Shown here: piece after piece, positions 60,813-64,000 of the stretch
How the letters are laid out: each line of letters begins with the position of its first letter
Position numbering within the stretch: the first letter of the stretch is position 1
Notes under the pieces: model-generated
What the model was told of the DNA's origin: nothing
The model's database searches: none
The model's input: only the letters and a program-made list of their open reading frames with translations
Position numbers and translations under genes: made by a program
DNA from: Flavobacteriales bacterium UBA6051
Lineage (GTDB): Bacteria > Bacteroidota > Bacteroidia > Flavobacteriales_D > Crocinitomicaceae
DNA: 64,000 nt
Assembly (NCBI GenBank): GCA_002427735.1
Contig: DIYP01000016.1
Coordinates: forward strand, 496,001 to 560,000
Direction of reading: 5' to 3'

Positions 60813-62686
60813 AGTTTGACGGCCGAAAATACGTTATCATCACCATTTTCGTATTGATTGGAATTGTTTATTCCTTCAAGCTCTTTTATATGCAGGTGGT
60901 TGATGATGAATGGAAACTTCGTGCCCAGCAAATTGCCGAAAAGCGCAGAGAAATTACCCCTCCAAGAGCAGTAGTATTTGATCGCAATGGGAACAAGGTA
61001 GTCTCTAACAAGACCTATTACAATCTTATGATGGTGGAGGCTAACATTGAAAAGTTAGATACAGTAGCCTTTGCTAAATTGATTGGCTGGACAGTTCAGG
61101 AAGTGCGCGATAGGTTCATAGAAATTGTTGAAGGTGAGGGAGAATACTATAATAAACATACAGGGAAAACCACCTCCAATTATCAGCGTATCAGAGCTTA
61201 TCCTTTCATTAAGGAACTTACCGCGGAGGAAATTTCCAGAATAGCACCTCATCTAAAGAATTTCAAAGGGTTTTATGAAGAAGTTTCCAGTATGCGTGAT
61301 TACCCATATGCCAATGGTGCAAACATTCTGGGGTACCTTGCAGAAGTTACGCAACCTGAAATTGATAAAGATCCATTTTATCGACCAGGAAGTCGAATTG
61401 GAAGGGCTGGAATTGAACGTTATTACGAAGACTATTTTCGGGGCAAAAAAGGAGTTCGTTATATCGTAACGTCCGCTATGAATAATACAGTGGGATCTTT
61501 TGAAAATGGTAAGTACGACACTATTGCTGTACAGGCCCCTGCTATTCACCTTGGTTTGGATATCGACTTACAAGCGTACGGTGAGCAATTGATGCAAGGA
61601 AAAAAAGGCTGTATTGTTGCTATCGAGCCAAGTACGGGAGAAATTCTGGCATTGGTTTCTTCTCCTAGCTACGATCCAAATCTATTGGTAGGAAATCGAA
61701 AAATTCGGGAGAATTATCCAATGCTGGTAAATGATGATAATAAACCGTTATTCCCACGACCATTGGCTTCGGAATATATGCCCGGGTCTACGTTGAAACT
61801 TGTTCAATCATTGATTGGGATGCAGGAAGGTGTCATCACAAAAGACTCTGGTTTCCCATGTAATAAGAGTGTTGTTGGTTGTCACAACCATCCCTCAGCG
61901 CAAAGCGTTACACAAGCTGTTCAAATGTCTTGCAACCCTTATTTCTACGCCGTTACTCGTAGAATTATTCAGCAAGGGAAAAAACGAAGTAGCTTTGAAG
62001 ATTCAGAAATTGGGCTTGCCAAATGGGCGGAATACATGCACAGCTTTGGGCTTGGCGTTAAACTGGAAACAGATATTACCGGACTTCGCTCAGGAGTTAT
62101 TCCAGATCCAGCATACTACGATAAATGGTATGGACACCATGCCTGGAAGTTCTCTACTATTCGTTCCATTTCTATTGGGCAGGGAGAAGTTCAGCTTACA
62201 CCACTGCAACTAGCCAACCTTGCTGCCATCATGGCGAATCGAGGGTGGTATTATACCCCTCATTTTGTAAAATCGATTGGAGAAGATGGTCCTCTTCCGC
62301 AGTTCCTCGAGAAGCATTATACGATGGTTGATAGAAAATACTTCGACCCTGTTATTGAAGGAATGCGTCGAGTGGTGTGGGAACCTGGTGGTACTGCACG
62401 GCGCGCAAGAATCGATGGAATCACTGTATGTGGAAAAACCGGAACGGTAGAAAACTACATCGGTAGCATTAAACAGAAAAACCACTCGGTGTTTATTGCC
62501 TTTGCTCCCATGGATAATCCCCAAATTGCCATTTCAGTATTTATTGAGAATGCCGGTGGTGGCGGTGGAACGTGGTCTGCACCAACCGCTAGTCTTATGA
62601 TTGAGAAGTATATCAACGGAGAGGTGAAGAGCACTGCCAAGGAAGAACGAATTATGAATGCTGAGTTGAAGGGAGGACCGAAATGA
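60809..62686 (+). CDS. mrdA: Penicillin-binding protein 2 (peptidoglycan transpeptidase)
   Basis: 625 residues. One N-terminal membrane anchor (~8-27), a PBP dimerisation domain with PPRAVVFDRNG (51-61) and GRAGIERYYED (198-208), then the transpeptidase: active-site S327 in STLK (327-330), SCN at 374-376 and KTG at 543-545. All three penicillin-binding motifs are intact. It crosslinks lateral-wall peptidoglycan in complex with RodA. Its stop overlaps the rodA ATG (ATGA). Confidence 0.96.
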   Translation: MKFDGRKYVIITIFVLIGIVYSFKLFYMQVVDDEWKLRAQQIAEKRREITPPRAVVFDRNGNKVVSNKTYYNLMMVEANIEKLDTVAFAKLIGWTVQEVRDRFIEIVEGEGEYYNKHTGKTTSNYQRIRAYPFIKELTAEEISRIAPHLKNFKGFYEEVSSMRDYPYANGANILGYLAEVTQPEIDKDPFYRPGSRIGRAGIERYYEDYFRGKKGVRYIVTSAMNNTVGSFENGKYDTIAVQAPAIHLGLDIDLQAYGEQLMQGKKGCIVAIEPSTGEILALVSSPSYDPNLLVGNRKIRENYPMLVNDDNKPLFPRPLASEYMPGSTLKLVQSLIGMQEGVITKDSGFPCNKSVVGCHNHPSAQSVTQAVQMSCNPYFYAVTRRIIQQGKKRSSFEDSEIGLAKWAEYMHSFGLGVKLETDITGLRSGVIPDPAYYDKWYGHHAWKFSTIRSISIGQGEVQLTPLQLANLAAIMANRGWYYTPHFVKSIGEDGPLPQFLEKHYTMVDRKYFDPVIEGMRRVVWEPGGTARRARIDGITVCGKTGTVENYIGSIKQKNHSVFIAFAPMDNPQIAISVFIENAGGGGGTWSAPTASLMIEKYINGEVKSTAKEERIMNAELKGGPK

Positions 62687-64000
62687 GGAAAAACGATTCG
62701 CTTACCGGAAACCTTGACTGGCCCTTATTGATTGCCATTTTAACTCTAATGTTCATGGGGTTAATGACCGTCTATTCGGTAGCGTTCGATCCCGAACATC
62801 CTAGCATTTTTGACTTCTCACAAAAGTATGGTAAACAAGTCATGTGGCTTGGTATTTCATTGTTTTTAGGAACGCTTGTCTTCCTGATTGACTCAGATAT
62901 TTATCGAAAGTTTGCTGTCCCCATCTATCTTTCGGTAATTGCAATGCTCGTGATTGTACTCTTTATGCCAGAAGTGAATGGTGCACGAGCGTGGCTTGGC
63001 ATTGGGTCTATGGGGATTCAGCCAGCTGAATTTGCGAAAATCGGCACGGCAATTCTCCTTGCTCGCTATCTGGGGTCGACCAATTTACGGAGTCAAGATA
63101 AGATGACCGTACTTATCGCCAATGGTATAATTCTAGTTCCGATGGCCCTCATTTTACTTCAACCTGACGCCGGAACTTTCATTGTATTTACATCATTCTT
63201 ATTCGTATTATATCGTGAAGGGGTGTCCTATGACCCCATCATCCTTGCATTACTGAACCTGCTTCCTATGCGATGGTTGCACTTTAAGCAAACCTGGCTC
63301 GGAAGTCACTTTATCCCCATTCTATTCGTCGTTATTTTCATTAGCGTAACAACGCTGCTCTTAAGTCAAGAAACTATTGCTATAGAAATGTTTGGTGGAT
63401 TAGAGGTTGAGGGGAAATGGGGAATGGTTTTCTTTCTTGGCATCATTTCTTTGGTAGCCTACTTCCTGATGCGCTCCATATTTGCTAGACGAGATCGTCG
63501 AAGAGCAGCAACGATTGCCATCATTGGGTTTGTATTGGCGTCGGGGCTAGCCTTAGTAGTTCAACTTGGCTTCGATGAACTTGCACCGCATCAAAAAGAA
63601 CGAATAGAGCTGGTTCTTGGCCTGCGCGAGGATCCGGACGGCGATGATTACAATCGTAACCGTGCCATGGCCGCAGTAGGATCGGGTGGACTATTTGGTA
63701 AGGGTTACCGCAATGCTTCCGTTTCAAGTGTTCGTACGAATCACGTTCCAGAGAGTGAAACCGATTTTATCTTCTGCCCGTTCGCCGAAGAATGGGGGTT
63801 TGCTGGTACCATTGTTCTTGTATTCATTTACCTCTTTATTCTACTTAGAATAATCATGATTGCCGAACGACAGAAGGCTGCGTTTAATCGCATATATGCA
63901 TATGCAGTAGCAATGATTCTCTTCTACCATTTTGCCATTAATATCGGAATGAGCATTGAGTTCATGCCCGTCATTGGTATTCCACTACCCTTCTTTAGTT
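62683..64000 (+). CDS. rodA: RodA peptidoglycan glycosyltransferase (5' part, truncated by window end)
   Basis: The frame starts at ATG 62683 (MRKNDSLTGNLDWPLLIAIL) and stays open to the window end, 439 codons, with no stop. SEDS-family features: YSVAF after TM1, NGARAWLGIGSMGIQPAEFAK, LLQPDAGTFIVF, and the final visible PVIGIPLPFFS block. It polymerises lipid II in the elongasome with PBP2. The insert between about residues 185 and 330 is long, with extra hydrophobic and charged segments; the protein continues past the window. Confidence 0.94.
   Translation, partial: MRKNDSLTGNLDWPLLIAILTLMFMGLMTVYSVAFDPEHPSIFDFSQKYGKQVMWLGISLFLGTLVFLIDSDIYRKFAVPIYLSVIAMLVIVLFMPEVNGARAWLGIGSMGIQPAEFAKIGTAILLARYLGSTNLRSQDKMTVLIANGIILVPMALILLQPDAGTFIVFTSFLFVLYREGVSYDPIILALLNLLPMRWLHFKQTWLGSHFIPILFVVIFISVTTLLLSQETIAIEMFGGLEVEGKWGMVFFLGIISLVAYFLMRSIFARRDRRRAATIAIIGFVLASGLALVVQLGFDELAPHQKERIELVLGLREDPDGDDYNRNRAMAAVGSGGLFGKGYRNASVSSVRTNHVPESETDFIFCPFAEEWGFAGTIVLVFIYLFILLRIIMIAERQKAAFNRIYAYAVAMILFYHFAINIGMSIEFMPVIGIPLPFFS

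Noticed and set aside
1..64000. tRNA, rRNA, insertion sequences, prophage and CRISPR
   Set aside because: No cloverleaf-like sequence, transposase, integrase, phage gene or regularly spaced repeat array was found by reading intergenic regions and gene products.

Overview
The window looks like a chromosome segment of a Gram-negative Bacteroidota species, most likely order Flavobacteriales (a Cryomorphaceae/Crocinitomicaceae-like relative is a guess). Reasons: secreted proteins with type IX secretion (T9SS) C-terminal sorting domains (30990-31739, 52217-53791), RemB/Wzi-like, FadL-like and DUF6029 outer-membrane barrels, an Omp28-type lipoprotein, several promoters with the Bacteroidota -7 motif TAnnTTTG, AT-rich DNA, and the purH-mreBCD-mrdA-rodA region. 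No tRNA, rRNA, insertion sequence, phage gene or CRISPR array was seen.

Region 1 (1-27050) is a large surface-glycan or glycolipid locus. It holds three B12-binding-domain radical SAM enzymes and one SPASM-type radical SAM enzyme, three SAM methyltransferases, a GT4 glycosyltransferase, three polytopic GT-C-like glycosyltransferases, a CotH-like kinase with a beta-helix, a metallophosphoesterase, and a tight minus-strand run from 27050 to 14653. That run encodes a UbiA-type phosphoribosyltransferase, a DprE1-DprE2 fusion, a HAD phosphatase, a GT-C enzyme, a Wzz-like protein, an O-antigen ligase/polymerase, an SGNH protein, a polysaccharide deacetylase, a GNAT protein, a carbamoyltransferase, an SxtJ-like protein and a DUF5989-like protein. 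The first three resemble the mycobacterial route to polyprenyl-phosphoryl-D-arabinose, so the locus may build an arabinofuranose-containing, C-methylated and carbamoylated glycan (inference).

Region 2 (27113-41658): a small conserved-looking protein, an Omp28 / DUF6029 / TlpA envelope operon, a small T9SS-sorted protein, cysQ with two RemB/Wzi-like barrels, a FadL-like barrel, three tandem tail-less ssb paralogues with an internal terminator, and an fdhD plus YdeP-type molybdenum oxidoreductase pair.

Region 3 (41664-56550): small membrane proteins, an MBOAT O-acyltransferase with an SGNH-like partner, ribE, metF, ispD, ksgA with a DUF4286 protein, an unknown single-pass membrane protein, a secreted cytochrome c / copper-monooxygenase / T9SS fusion, a CtpA-type S41 protease, dCMP deaminase and an OmpR-type response regulator with no kinase beside it.

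Region 4 (56687-64000): purH followed by the rod-shape/elongasome genes mreB, mreC, mreD, mrdA and the 5' part of rodA, which runs off the window. The most notable signals are the arabinose-donor module with its DprE1-E2 fusion, the concentration of radical SAM enzymes around it, the copper-monooxygenase fusion, and the triple ssb array.
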